Positions 54,802-62,581 of a stretch of 64,000 nucleotides of DNA are shown in pieces (within the stretch, counting starts at the first letter, position 1; each line of letters opens with the position of its first letter). Location: NCBI RefSeq assembly GCF_020537505.1, contig NZ_JAJBMO010000003.1:186001-250000 (forward strand), read 5' to 3'. Origin of the DNA: Blautia glucerasea. Its GTDB lineage: Bacteria > Bacillota > Clostridia > Lachnospirales > Lachnospiraceae. Under the pieces are notes generated by a model, which searched no databases, was not told where the DNA came from, and saw only the letters and a program-made list of their open reading frames with translations. The position numbers and the translations under genes are program-made.

Positions 54802-55014
54802 TTAAAACAGGCCAGACAACAGAGGGATCAGTGTGGTGCCAATGACGATGATGCCGCCGCCCGCCATGAGCTGCTTCATGCCCTGGGACTTGGAGCCCGG
54901 GTTATCCGAGCCGTAGCCCTCCAGCAGATTGACCACGCCCCACACGCCAAGGCCAGCGCCGAGAGCAATAACGAGGGTCTGTAAAGTGTCGATTGCAGAT
55001 GAGAAAAATGCCAT
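54802..55014 (-). CDS. Maff2-family small membrane protein
   Basis: 70 residues from the ATG at 55014 (GGAGG 5 nt before). Two hydrophobic helices (about 8-30 and 47-68) flank a short GYGSDNPGSKSQGM loop. This is the Maff2 family, regarded as the pilin-like or VirB2-like subunit of these elements. Stop lies 11 bp before the VirB6-like start. Confidence 0.88.
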   Translation of the reverse strand: MAFFSSAIDTLQTLVIALGAGLGVWGVVNLLEGYGSDNPGSKSQGMKQLMAGGGIIVIGTTLIPLLSGLF

Positions 55015-55082
55015 ATAAGCCTCCATTTCTCCGGGTTTTCCCCGGTAACAAAAAAGCCGCCCATGCAGGCGGCAGGTTACAA

Positions 55083-55107
55083 ACTTCGGGACACTTTGTC
55101 TCGAAGC
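55083..55107. repeat. Dispersed palindrome, copy 10
   Basis: GGGACA-CTT-TGTCTC core, between the VirD4 stop and the Maff2 start. Confidence 0.88.
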
Positions 55108-55109
55108 GT

Positions 55110-56945
55110 TTATGCAAAGGCGTCTGGATCGTCGATGTCATCATAGTTGAGGATGTCCTCGTCCTCTTCCGTGAGTGCATCGTCCGGCACAGCCACCTCA
55201 TACATCGTACACGCCTCGTTCAGCCCGGGCCGCCTGCGGCGGTTAATGAGCCTGTCGAGGTCAAAAGCGTTTTTCTGTTTATCGGCCTCCGCCGTATAGC
55301 GGTAGTTCGGATGCCGTTTCAGATCATACTTGGGAGAGAAGAACGGGGGTAGGCCCCGAAGCTGCAAAATACATTTGTCTCCCGGCATGGTTGCAAGCTC
55401 GGCTGGGGTCATCAGTTCCCGGCCCAGCCGCTGGGTATTTTGACTGTAGCTTTCCGACTGGCCACGGGAGCGGCTGTCGGTCTGCATACTGATTGTGGCT
55501 TTTCCCAGCCAGTTCTCGGATATTTCCTTGATGGTGCTGGCTTCGCGGCCACCGAGGAACACCACGCTATCCATGTTGCCGAGGATTGTCTCGGCGTGTT
55601 TATCGTAAATGGCCTTGCACTGTGCCAACTGCTGATACAACAGGCACAGACTCACCTCGCGGGAGCGGATAACCGCGACTAGCTTTTCGAGCTGGGGCAC
55701 CTGTCCCGTGTTGGCTGCTTCGTCCCACAGCACCCGTACATGGTGCGGCAGGCGGCCACTGTGAACATTGTCCGCCCGTTCACACAGGAGGTTGAACATC
55801 TGCGAAAATGCCAGCGCCACTAAAAAGTTGTAGGTCTGCGTGGTATCGGAAATGATGAAGAATACCGCCGTTTTCCGATCTCCGATGCGGTCAAGCTCCA
55901 ATTCGTCATAGGCCATGACCTCACGAAGCTGCGGGATGTCAAAGGGAGCCAGCCGCGCACCGCAGGAAATCAAAATGCTTTTTGCCGTCTTGCCGCTGGC
56001 CAATTTGTACTTTTTATACTGTTTGACCGCGAAACAATCCGGCTTGCGCTTTTCGAGCCCGGCAAACATATAGTCCACCGCGTTCATAAAATCCTCGTCA
56101 TCCTCCTTGACCTCCATGCCGGAAATCATATCCACAAGGGTATTCATGTTCCGATCCTCGGCAGGCCCCTCGAAAATGATGTAGGCAATTAGGGCGCAGT
56201 ACAAAAGCGTTTCCGATTTTGTCCAGAATGGATCGCCTTCCTTGCCTTCGCCCTTGGTGTTGGAAATCAGGGCATCCACGAATTTCAGAATATCGGCCTC
56301 GTTGCGGATATACGCCAGCGGGTTATAGTGCATGGATTTTGAAAAATCTATGCTGTTGAATACCTTGATTTTGTACCCGCGTTTTTGCAGGAAAGCCCCA
56401 ACCTGTCCCAGCACACCGCCTTTGGGATCGACCACCACATAAGAGGAATGAGCCTGTAAAAGCTGGGGCGTGAGCCAGAAGCGGGTTTTGCCGGAGCCGG
56501 ACGAGCCGATAATGCAGCAATTCAGGTTTCGGGCATTTGCGGGGATTTTCGGGCGGGTGTTCATCGTGAGGAACTCCGTCCCGGTCAAAATCACGTTGTT
56601 TTCAAACTTCGAATCGACAAATGGTTTGATGTCTTTTTCCGTTCCCCACCGGGCGCTGCCATATTCTGCATCCCGCCGAAACTTCTTAGCGTTCTTGCTT
56701 TTGAAATAGATCAGCAGCCGAAAACCAACTGCGCCTACAATACCGACAAGCCAATCCAGCGGGACTAAACCGGGCGCAAAGTCAGCAAAGGCCGGGCCAA
56801 TCGTCTGGCCCAGCCCGATGAGCTTATGTGCAAAATCGTTACCCGCTGCCAGCCGGTAGGCCGTTCCCAGCTTGAGGAACGCCCACAGGATGAACAGATA
56901 GGGAATGTTTGGAATGAGATATTTTCTAATCTTATCTGTCCTCAT
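55110..56945 (-). CDS. VirD4/TraG-type coupling ATPase
   Basis: 611 residues from the ATG at 56945 (AAAGGAGG upstream). Two N-terminal membrane segments (about 11-30 and 60-85), Walker A GSSGSGKTRFW near 152, YVVVDPKGG near 175, and Walker B VLWDEAANTGQVPQL near 405 are visible. It recruits the relaxase-DNA complex to the channel. It overlaps pcfB by 14 nt, and PcfB is its usual accessory. Confidence 0.92.
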   Translation of the reverse strand: MRTDKIRKYLIPNIPYLFILWAFLKLGTAYRLAAGNDFAHKLIGLGQTIGPAFADFAPGLVPLDWLVGIVGAVGFRLLIYFKSKNAKKFRRDAEYGSARWGTEKDIKPFVDSKFENNVILTGTEFLTMNTRPKIPANARNLNCCIIGSSGSGKTRFWLTPQLLQAHSSYVVVDPKGGVLGQVGAFLQKRGYKIKVFNSIDFSKSMHYNPLAYIRNEADILKFVDALISNTKGEGKEGDPFWTKSETLLYCALIAYIIFEGPAEDRNMNTLVDMISGMEVKEDDEDFMNAVDYMFAGLEKRKPDCFAVKQYKKYKLASGKTAKSILISCGARLAPFDIPQLREVMAYDELELDRIGDRKTAVFFIISDTTQTYNFLVALAFSQMFNLLCERADNVHSGRLPHHVRVLWDEAANTGQVPQLEKLVAVIRSREVSLCLLYQQLAQCKAIYDKHAETILGNMDSVVFLGGREASTIKEISENWLGKATISMQTDSRSRGQSESYSQNTQRLGRELMTPAELATMPGDKCILQLRGLPPFFSPKYDLKRHPNYRYTAEADKQKNAFDLDRLINRRRRPGLNEACTMYEVAVPDDALTEEDEDILNYDDIDDPDAFA

Positions 56946-57411
56946 GGGCCACCTCCTTTGCACGTTCTTTCTGTTTCGGCTTTTCTTTGGAAAGCTGATC
57001 CGCCGCCTGTTGCAGTTGTTCCCGGATGGGAACACGGTTCGATTTTGCTTTGCTTAACACCTTCCGGGAATACTCAGAAAAGCAGGCGGTCATTGCGTCT
57101 GCCTGTCCAGCCTTGAAAAACAGCAGGTATTTGTCCGGCCCGGTTTTATAAAACGCATAGTCCACATTCCATTTCCGGGCCACGCGGTCAAAGGACTTGG
57201 CATCCCCGGATAGCTCAATGCTGTTGGTGGCTGTGCCGTGGGCCATGAGCTTTCGCACACTTTGCTTGCCGTGTGGTGTTTGCCGCCCACGGTATGCCTT
57301 GCGGATCTTCCGCCCCACCATACCCAGCACATACGCCAGTCCCCGCGCTGTCAGCTTGGTTGTTTTTACAGATATGGCTATCGTGCGCCGGGAAATATCT
57401 TCATCAATCAG
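56932..57411 (-). CDS. PcfB-family relaxosome accessory protein
   Basis: 159 residues when read from CTG at 57411. The first ATG (57330) would remove the conserved N terminus ISRRTIAISVKTTKLTARGL; family members begin there. GGAGG lies 8 nt before the CTG, so CTG appears to be the start. Later HGKQSVRKLMAHGTATNSIEL and FDRVARKWNVDYAFYKTG match PcfB/DUF3801, which links relaxosome and VirD4. The Lys/Glu-rich tail overlaps virD4. Confidence 0.85.
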   Translation of the reverse strand: MIDEDISRRTIAISVKTTKLTARGLAYVLGMVGRKIRKAYRGRQTPHGKQSVRKLMAHGTATNSIELSGDAKSFDRVARKWNVDYAFYKTGPDKYLLFFKAGQADAMTACFSEYSRKVLSKAKSNRVPIREQLQQAADQLSKEKPKQKERAKEVAHEDR

Positions 57412-57425
57412 TTACACCGCCTCCT

Positions 57426-57450
57426 TCCTTGGGACAATTTGTCTCGAAGT
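57426..57450. repeat. Dispersed palindrome, copy 11
   Basis: GGGACA-ATT-TGTCTC core, in the short gap between ardA and pcfB. Confidence 0.85.
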
Positions 57451-57454
57451 ACCG

Positions 57455-58168
57455 TCACCGATCCCCACGGTCTTTTTTCTGCATTTGACGGTAGCCCTCC
57501 AGCGAAGAACCGTCTATGATTTCCTGATAGGCCGCCATTTGCTCCCGGATAGAGAGCTTCGGGAAAGAGAACACCTTATGCTCCTTGGGAATATCCTGCA
57601 AGCCGTGATACACTTCCACGAAATGATCGCTTTCTTTGACAACATAGCCGCCCGGGGCAAAATGGCCGTTTTCGTGGATGCAGGCATCCCGGCCATACGC
57701 CTCATAATCGAAATACGGTTTTACCTGATCCGGCACATCCAACATTTCCAGATCGTCCACATAAATACGCCCCAGCGTTTCCTCATCGGATACGCCGGGG
57801 TAAAAGCCGTAACAGTCCAGATTTTGTGTCAGATTGATGATGTCCCGCACCGAAGAACAGTGATCGCCACTGTCGAGGACGGCCTCCAGTGTTTCCAGCT
57901 CCGATGAGGTAAGCTCGGAAAGCAGGCAGGCCAGATGATTAAGCTCGTCCAGATTTTCATACTCGCTCAAATGGTCATAGAGCCCCAGCACATCCCCATC
58001 GAAAGAGGTAATAAAAATTTCCTGATAGCGGACGCCATCCACGCCGATCCGTTTCAAGAGAGCCTCCACCTCCTGGGCGGTTGTGGGAAATTTCAGTGTT
58101 TCACCCACAAGCTGGCCCTCGCTGTACTTTCCGGCGTTGGTAACGTAGGCTTCAAACAGGGTCGCCAT
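57455..58168 (-). CDS. ardA: ArdA-type antirestriction protein
   Basis: 237 residues, very acidic. The ArdA pattern is visible: LFEAYVTNAGKYSEGQLVGE at the start, VDGVRYQEIFITSFDGDVLGL and HLSEYENLDELNHLACLLSEL in the middle. ArdA mimics DNA and blocks type I restriction enzymes when the element enters a new host. About 60 residues longer than the shortest family members, with a basic C-terminal tail. It overlaps the upstream gene by 1 nt. Confidence 0.9.
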   Translation of the reverse strand: MATLFEAYVTNAGKYSEGQLVGETLKFPTTAQEVEALLKRIGVDGVRYQEIFITSFDGDVLGLYDHLSEYENLDELNHLACLLSELTSSELETLEAVLDSGDHCSSVRDIINLTQNLDCYGFYPGVSDEETLGRIYVDDLEMLDVPDQVKPYFDYEAYGRDACIHENGHFAPGGYVVKESDHFVEVYHGLQDIPKEHKVFSFPKLSIREQMAAYQEIIDGSSLEGYRQMQKKDRGDR

Positions 58169-58509
58169 CAGCGACGGCCCTGCCCCTTGACGGTCAGGAT
58201 ACCCTCAAGGGTTGTTGCCGTAATTCCCAGCCGCTGGGCCACGGCAATATCATTTTTCATGGATTCGGTCATACTGTGCCCGCAGACAACCAGCACATGA
58301 GAACGGCGGAGCAGGTCACGGCTCATGTCGATGCCGCTTTTATGCTCCTCGGGAACAGCATCGTTGAGAAACAGGGGCAAGTACAAAGGCGGACAAATAG
58401 GAGAAAAGCCTGCCTCATACACGGTGCGGCAATACTGCGCCGCCAGTTCTGCGTTTTCGCTATCGCCGCCGAGCCATGCAGCGGTGATATAAGCAAGGGG
58501 TCGTTTCAT
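58168..58509 (-). CDS. DUF7768 nucleoside-deoxyribosyltransferase-like protein
   Basis: 113 residues: PLAYITAAWLGGDSENAELA, then FSPICPPLYLPLFLNDAVPEEHK and RSHVLVVCGHSMTESMKNDIA. The Rossmann-like layout with a final DIAVAQRLGI helix resembles DUF4406/DUF7768 relatives of nucleoside 2-deoxyribosyltransferases. Catalytic residues cannot be confirmed. GGAGG precedes the ATG. Its place beside ardA suggests a defence- or entry-related role, which is inference. Confidence 0.65.
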   Translation of the reverse strand: MKRPLAYITAAWLGGDSENAELAAQYCRTVYEAGFSPICPPLYLPLFLNDAVPEEHKSGIDMSRDLLRRSHVLVVCGHSMTESMKNDIAVAQRLGITATTLEGILTVKGQGRR

Positions 58510-58557
58510 CGTTCATACCTCCGATATTTTAATAAGAAAGTTCAACCCAAACCCCAC

Positions 58558-58765
58558 GCCCTTTCCCAGTCTTGGGAAAGGGGGCGGCTCTGAAGGATAT
58601 ACCCCCGCCGCTTGCCGGGGAAATAGCACAGCCGGGGCAGACCGTCAAGGGCGAGCCGCCGAAAACGGCGGTGCGCTGCACCCTTGACGGCCCACTCCCG
58701 GCTGTACTAAAAAACAGGCGGCGACGGGGGATATATACCACCAGAGCTTCTGCGCGAGGGCGGGG
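58558..58765. other. Gene-free region with a three-tier nested hairpin
   Basis: 58628-58705 folds as one long hairpin: ACAGCCGGG/CCCGGCTGT (9 bp), CCGTCAAGGG/CCCTTGACGG (10 bp) and CCGCCG/CGGCGG (6 bp) around AAAA. A separate stem CCCTTTCCCA/TGGGAAAGGG lies near 58559-58582. No open frame with a ribosome site is present. It may be a structured RNA, an origin or a terminator complex. Confidence 0.6.
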
Positions 58766-58790
58766 CCCTCGGGACAAAGTGTCTCGAAGT
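58766..58790. repeat. Dispersed palindrome, copy 12
   Basis: GGGACA-AAG-TGTCTC core, directly after the parB stop codon. Confidence 0.86.
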
Positions 58791-58792
58791 TG

Positions 58793-60241
58793 TTACTTGT
58801 CAAGTTCCTGCTTTTTCGGGGCTTTTGCCAGCTCCGGCGGCTGTTTTTCTTTCCAGTCATCCAGCAGGGACATAATCTGTTCTTTCATTTTGGCGGGAGT
58901 GACCTCCTTGCCAAAATACTTTTCCAGTTCCGCAGTAGAAATAATCACGCCTCGATCCTCCTTTTTCTGTTCTGATAAGATGCCGTCAATGACATCGCCG
59001 TTGAGCTTGCCTTCCTTATCCAGCTCCCGGAGCCGTTTAGTTTGGGCCAGCGAGGGCGAAGCCTGCTCCCCGTCAATGGAAACAGCAATAAGCCTCTGAT
59101 TTTTCGGTTTGATGTAGGACAGTTCCACGGCAGGCATAAAGCCCATCTTTTTATCGTCTACCTTATCCAGAAGCTCCGGCACAAGAGAGTTGAGCCGCAA
59201 GTAGCGCATGACCTTTTTATAGTTCATCTCATGCGCCTCGCCCACAATCTCAACCGAGCGTTTTCCAACATCGCCTTCCGCAACGCCTTTCAGCCGCCCG
59301 CCCTGATGCTTAATGTCCTCAACCTCAAGTTCCAGCAGCGCGGCCAATTCACTGGGGAGCATCCCGTCACGCTGCTTGTTGCTGTCCTTCATGGCCTGCA
59401 CCGCTTCGTGGTCGGTCATTTCACGGACAATAAAGGGCATTTCCTCCAGCCCCGCCAGTTCACTGCCGTGGGTACGGCGATGGCCCGCTACAATTTCATA
59501 GCCGTTTCCGTCTTTCTCCGGGCGGGCAAGACCGGGAACCATTACACCGTTTACGCGGATAGAAGCAACGATTTCCTGCATCTTCGCATCGTCCCGTACC
59601 TTAAAGGGGTGCGGACGGAATGTGTGAAACGGATGAACCTCGGAAAGTTTCAGATAAACCAGCTTGCCTTCCTCAACCGGGCGGGGCGGTGTGGTCGGCT
59701 CGAGAGCCGTCTGTTCCGCAGCAGCAGTTTCCTTCGGTGCCGTATCCTGTGCGGGCTTAATGGGCTCCTTGGCATCCGGAGCCTTTCCGTCACTTCGGGA
59801 CACTTTGTCTCGTTTGGACGGCTTGGGCTTGTCAGGGGCCGTCTTATCCGCCTTGGGTGGGCGGCCCTTGCGGGCCCCAGCCGATTTCTCCGATTTTTGA
59901 TTTTCAGTCGCGGCCTTTTCTGCTTTCGGCGGACGGCCACGGCGCGTCTTTTTCGGTTCCTCCGTATTGGCGGGCTGCGGTATTTCTCCGGGGGCTGCCG
60001 CCTCTGGCGTTTCGGGGGTTTCCGCCTTTTCGACTTCGGCGCGGGCGTTCTGCCTCTTTTCCGCCATAAGTTCATTGATTTTGTCAAAGGACACAACCAC
60101 ATCGCCGGACTCAGGTATGGCAGGCCCGGTCTGTTCCTGCTGGGGCTCAGACGCTGCGGTCTGTTCGGGTGTGGCGATAGGCTCGGCGGCCTCCGGGGAA
60201 ATATTCTCCGCAGGGCCAGTATTCAATTTTTCATCGGCCAT
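58793..60241 (-). CDS. ParB/KorB-like DNA-binding protein with AT-hooks
   Basis: 482 residues (AAAAGGAGG before the ATG). A disordered N-terminal region of about 190 residues contains two AT-hook cores, RRGRPPKA and RKGRPPKA. The ParB domain follows: LSEVHPFHTFRPHPF, then IVAGHRRTHGSELAGL (the GxRR-type CTP-binding box) near 260 and a helix-turn-helix near 330-365 (KRSVEIVGEAHEMNYKKVMRYL). No ParA gene is seen beside it. It may segregate the element or act as a global repressor at the thirteen palindromes, one of which lies inside this gene. Confidence 0.88.
   Translation of the reverse strand: MADEKLNTGPAENISPEAAEPIATPEQTAASEPQQEQTGPAIPESGDVVVSFDKINELMAEKRQNARAEVEKAETPETPEAAAPGEIPQPANTEEPKKTRRGRPPKAEKAATENQKSEKSAGARKGRPPKADKTAPDKPKPSKRDKVSRSDGKAPDAKEPIKPAQDTAPKETAAAEQTALEPTTPPRPVEEGKLVYLKLSEVHPFHTFRPHPFKVRDDAKMQEIVASIRVNGVMVPGLARPEKDGNGYEIVAGHRRTHGSELAGLEEMPFIVREMTDHEAVQAMKDSNKQRDGMLPSELAALLELEVEDIKHQGGRLKGVAEGDVGKRSVEIVGEAHEMNYKKVMRYLRLNSLVPELLDKVDDKKMGFMPAVELSYIKPKNQRLIAVSIDGEQASPSLAQTKRLRELDKEGKLNGDVIDGILSEQKKEDRGVIISTAELEKYFGKEVTPAKMKEQIMSLLDDWKEKQPPELAKAPKKQELDK
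59792..59816. repeat. Dispersed palindrome, copy 13
   Basis: GGGACA-CTT-TGTCTC core with a diverged right flank, inside the N-terminal region of parB. Confidence 0.82.
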
Positions 60242-60327
60242 TTACGATCCTCCTTTTCGTTAAAGTTGCACAAATTTGAATGCTAAAATTTTGTAGTTAT
60301 TTTTGTGCCTCCTTTCCGTCTATCCAC

Positions 60328-60368
60328 GCAAAAAAGCCGCCCGTTTTTCATGCCGGACGGCTTTTTGC
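60328..60368. terminator. Bidirectional terminator at the right end of the element
   Basis: GCAAAAAAGCCG and CGGCTTTTTGC pair around CCCGTTTTTCATGCCGGA. It insulates the element from host transcription. Confidence 0.8.
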
Positions 60369-60429
60369 GTAATGTGATAGATCAAATATTATTTTTTCTG
60401 GTTTGTAGGCTCCGAAAAGCCTTGTATTT

Positions 60430-60459
60430 ACAGTGTTCCTAATAGGAAGTAATCATATG
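60430..60459. other. Right attachment junction of the element
   Basis: Element sequence ACAGTGTT leads through CCTAATAGGAAG into host TAATCATATG (60450-60459), which is the exact reverse complement of CATATGATTA at the left junction. The host target was therefore a 35-bp inverted repeat. Confidence 0.65.
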
Positions 60460-61143
60460 CTGGTGGATGAGGATCCGGACCACTTTTTGCAGGTACTCTT
60501 TCACGCTTACCAGAATGGGGATGTAAGTGCTCTTCTTCTGGAATTGTGTGGAAAAAGTATGTTTGATCTGCTCCGCGAAGCCTACCTGATTCCAAGAAAA
60601 TTCCATGGAAAAGCAGGAGAGAACCCGGTTCTTCTTACTAATGTGAAAGGAGAGCTTCTTCCAGAAGCAGGGAAGATGGTTTCCGCTCATGAATACGGAA
60701 AATTTAAAGAGACATTTGACAGGCATGAGTGTGTACCCAGGTCCGGGCTTTACCTTGCAGATGGATATGACATTGTACATTCTTACACGGACGGACTGGA
60801 AATTAAAGAAGAAAAAGAAGAACGCCAGCGTGGAATCTTGATCCTTTATGCACTCCCGGATACCTGTAAGCTGGGTCTTACAGAAGCCCAGACTTATGCC
60901 GTTGTATGGAAGACTTTCCAGGAAATCCAGCAGGCAGCACCGCATGCCGTCGTATTCTATGGACAGGAGACCGGTATAAAAAAAGAAAGTCCCGATAAAC
61001 CCTTTGATGAGCTTGGCGTTCTCCTTCCTATCCATGAGTTTGAGAAGAAAATGCTTCAGCGCATGGAGGAAATTGATGGAATCGTCCTTGCCTGCAGGGA
61101 ACGGATGATGGAACAGGCTGGAAATGATAGCCTGAAATTATAA
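60433..61143 (+). pseudogene. 3' part of the host gene split by the element
   Basis: An open frame of 236 residues enters from the junction (FLIGSNHMLVDEDPDHFLQVL) with no ribosome site for its apparent GTG. It continues through a predicted soluble alpha/beta protein (SALLLELCGKSMFDLLREAYLI, ILYALPDTCKLGLTEAQTYAV) to a stop at 61143. With the 45 codons at 34770 the full protein would be about 280 residues. I do not recognise the family. Internal ATG starts might still give a shortened product. Confidence 0.6.
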
Positions 61144-61170
61144 TGAGACTTTTTTGAAGGAAGTGGCTTT

Positions 61171-62502
61171 ATGCAGTTGGAGAGGGTCAGAAAAAATCAC
61201 ATGGACGTGGAGTGGCATGAATACACTGATGAAAATGGCAAAAATACTCCCGTTATAAATGCGAGCATCACGGAAAAGGCTTCCATTATAGGACGTGTAG
61301 GGATTATGTTTTTATCCTGTGGAACTGGAGCATGGAGAGTCCGAAGCTCTATGAATGCCCTGGCGGAAGCGATGGGGATTACCTGCACCACAGATATCGG
61401 GCTGATGTCCATTGAGTACACCTGTTTTGATGGGGAAAACGGATTTACCCAGTCGTTATGTCTTACCAATACAGGGGTGAATACGTCAAAGCTGAACCGG
61501 CTGGAGCATTTTATCCGCAATTTTGAAACAGAGGGGAAAAATATGTCCGGGGAAGAGCTTCATAGCTATCTGGATGAGATTGAAAGAATTCATGGCCTTT
61601 ATTCCCCGGTAGCCCTGGGGCTGGCTGCCGCCATTGCATGCTGTGGATTTACCTTTCTTCTGGGCGGAGGACTGGTAGAAATGTTCTGTGCTTTTGTTGG
61701 CGCAGGACTTGGAAATTTCTTTCGCTGTAAATTAACAAAGCATCATTTTACCCTGTTTCTTGGAATTGTTTCCTCGGTTTCTCTGGCATGCTTTGTATAT
61801 GCAGGACTTTTGAAATTAGGGGAAATCCTGTTTGGGATTTCCATTCAGCATGAAGCAGGATATATCTGTGCCATGCTTTTTATCATCCCTGGTTTTCCCT
61901 TTATTACCAGCGGAATTGACCTGGCAAAGCTGGATATGCGTTCTGGCATGGAAAGGCTCACTTATGCACTGATCATTGTTCTGGTAGCCACCATGTCTGC
62001 CTGGATCATGGCTATGCTCCTTCACCTGCAGCCAGTGGATTTCATAAAGATCCGTATGCCTGCTGCAATGTGGATCCTCACACGGCTTGCTGCAAGCTTT
62101 TTCGGCGTGTTCGGTTTTTCCATCATGTTTAACAGCCCAGTCAGGATTGCCTGTTCTACGGCAGTACTTGGTGCAATTGCAAATACCCTCCGTCTTGAAC
62201 TGGTGGATCTCGTAGCTTTACCTCCGGCAGTAGCTGCATTTATAGGGGCACTTACAGCCGGACTTCTTGCCTCCCTTTTGAAAAATAAGGTGGGTTATCC
62301 AAGGATTTCCGTGACAGTGCCTTCCATTGTGATCATGGTACCGGGGCTTTATTTATACCGTGGATTTTATAACCTTGGAATCATGTCCTTATCCGTTTCT
62401 GCATCCTGGTTTGCAGCTGCGCTTCTGATCATTGCAGCGCTTCCGCTTGGACTAATCTTTGCAAGGATTTTAACAGATAAGACGTTTCGGTATTGTACCT
62501 GA
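61171..62502 (+). CDS. ThrE-family threonine/serine exporter-like protein
   Basis: 443 residues. The soluble N-terminal domain carries the ThrE signature region IGRVGIMFLSCGTGAWRVRSS near residue 40 and ends near 145. Ten or more membrane helices follow, with FIIPGFPFITSGIDLAKLDM near 240 and VPSIVIMVPGLYLYRGFYNL near 390. Both halves (ThrE and ThrE_2) are fused in one chain. It exports small amino acids such as threonine or serine with the proton gradient; the exact substrate is inferred. It follows the split gene by 27 nt. Confidence 0.88.
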   Translation: MQLERVRKNHMDVEWHEYTDENGKNTPVINASITEKASIIGRVGIMFLSCGTGAWRVRSSMNALAEAMGITCTTDIGLMSIEYTCFDGENGFTQSLCLTNTGVNTSKLNRLEHFIRNFETEGKNMSGEELHSYLDEIERIHGLYSPVALGLAAAIACCGFTFLLGGGLVEMFCAFVGAGLGNFFRCKLTKHHFTLFLGIVSSVSLACFVYAGLLKLGEILFGISIQHEAGYICAMLFIIPGFPFITSGIDLAKLDMRSGMERLTYALIIVLVATMSAWIMAMLLHLQPVDFIKIRMPAAMWILTRLAASFFGVFGFSIMFNSPVRIACSTAVLGAIANTLRLELVDLVALPPAVAAFIGALTAGLLASLLKNKVGYPRISVTVPSIVIMVPGLYLYRGFYNLGIMSLSVSASWFAAALLIIAALPLGLIFARILTDKTFRYCT

Positions 62503-62581
62503 CTTGATTCGTGCTTGTAACAAAGACCGTAATCAATGTGATTGGTGAAATTGTGAAAAGGATATCTGATATTTTCTTCTG

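Larger units (their letters stand above)
34908..60447 (-). mobile_element. Integrative conjugative element, about 25.5 kb, serine-recombinase type
   Basis: Between the two junctions almost every gene is on the minus strand and the DNA is clearly GC-richer than the host. The module content is complete for a Gram-positive conjugative element: recombinase, relaxase and MobC, VirD4, VirB4, VirB6-like, PrgI, Maff2, NlpC/P60, anti-restriction proteins and ParB. The conjugation module resembles that of Tn1549-like elements, but Tn1549 uses a tyrosine integrase. Thirteen copies of a 25-bp palindrome occur only inside it. Cargo is a two-component system with a lipoprotein; no known antibiotic-resistance gene was recognised. 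Confidence 0.9.

Noticed and set aside
34908..60447. VanB-type vancomycin resistance cargo
   Set aside because: The kinase/regulator pair is VanRS-like in architecture, but no vanH, ligase or vanX gene is present.
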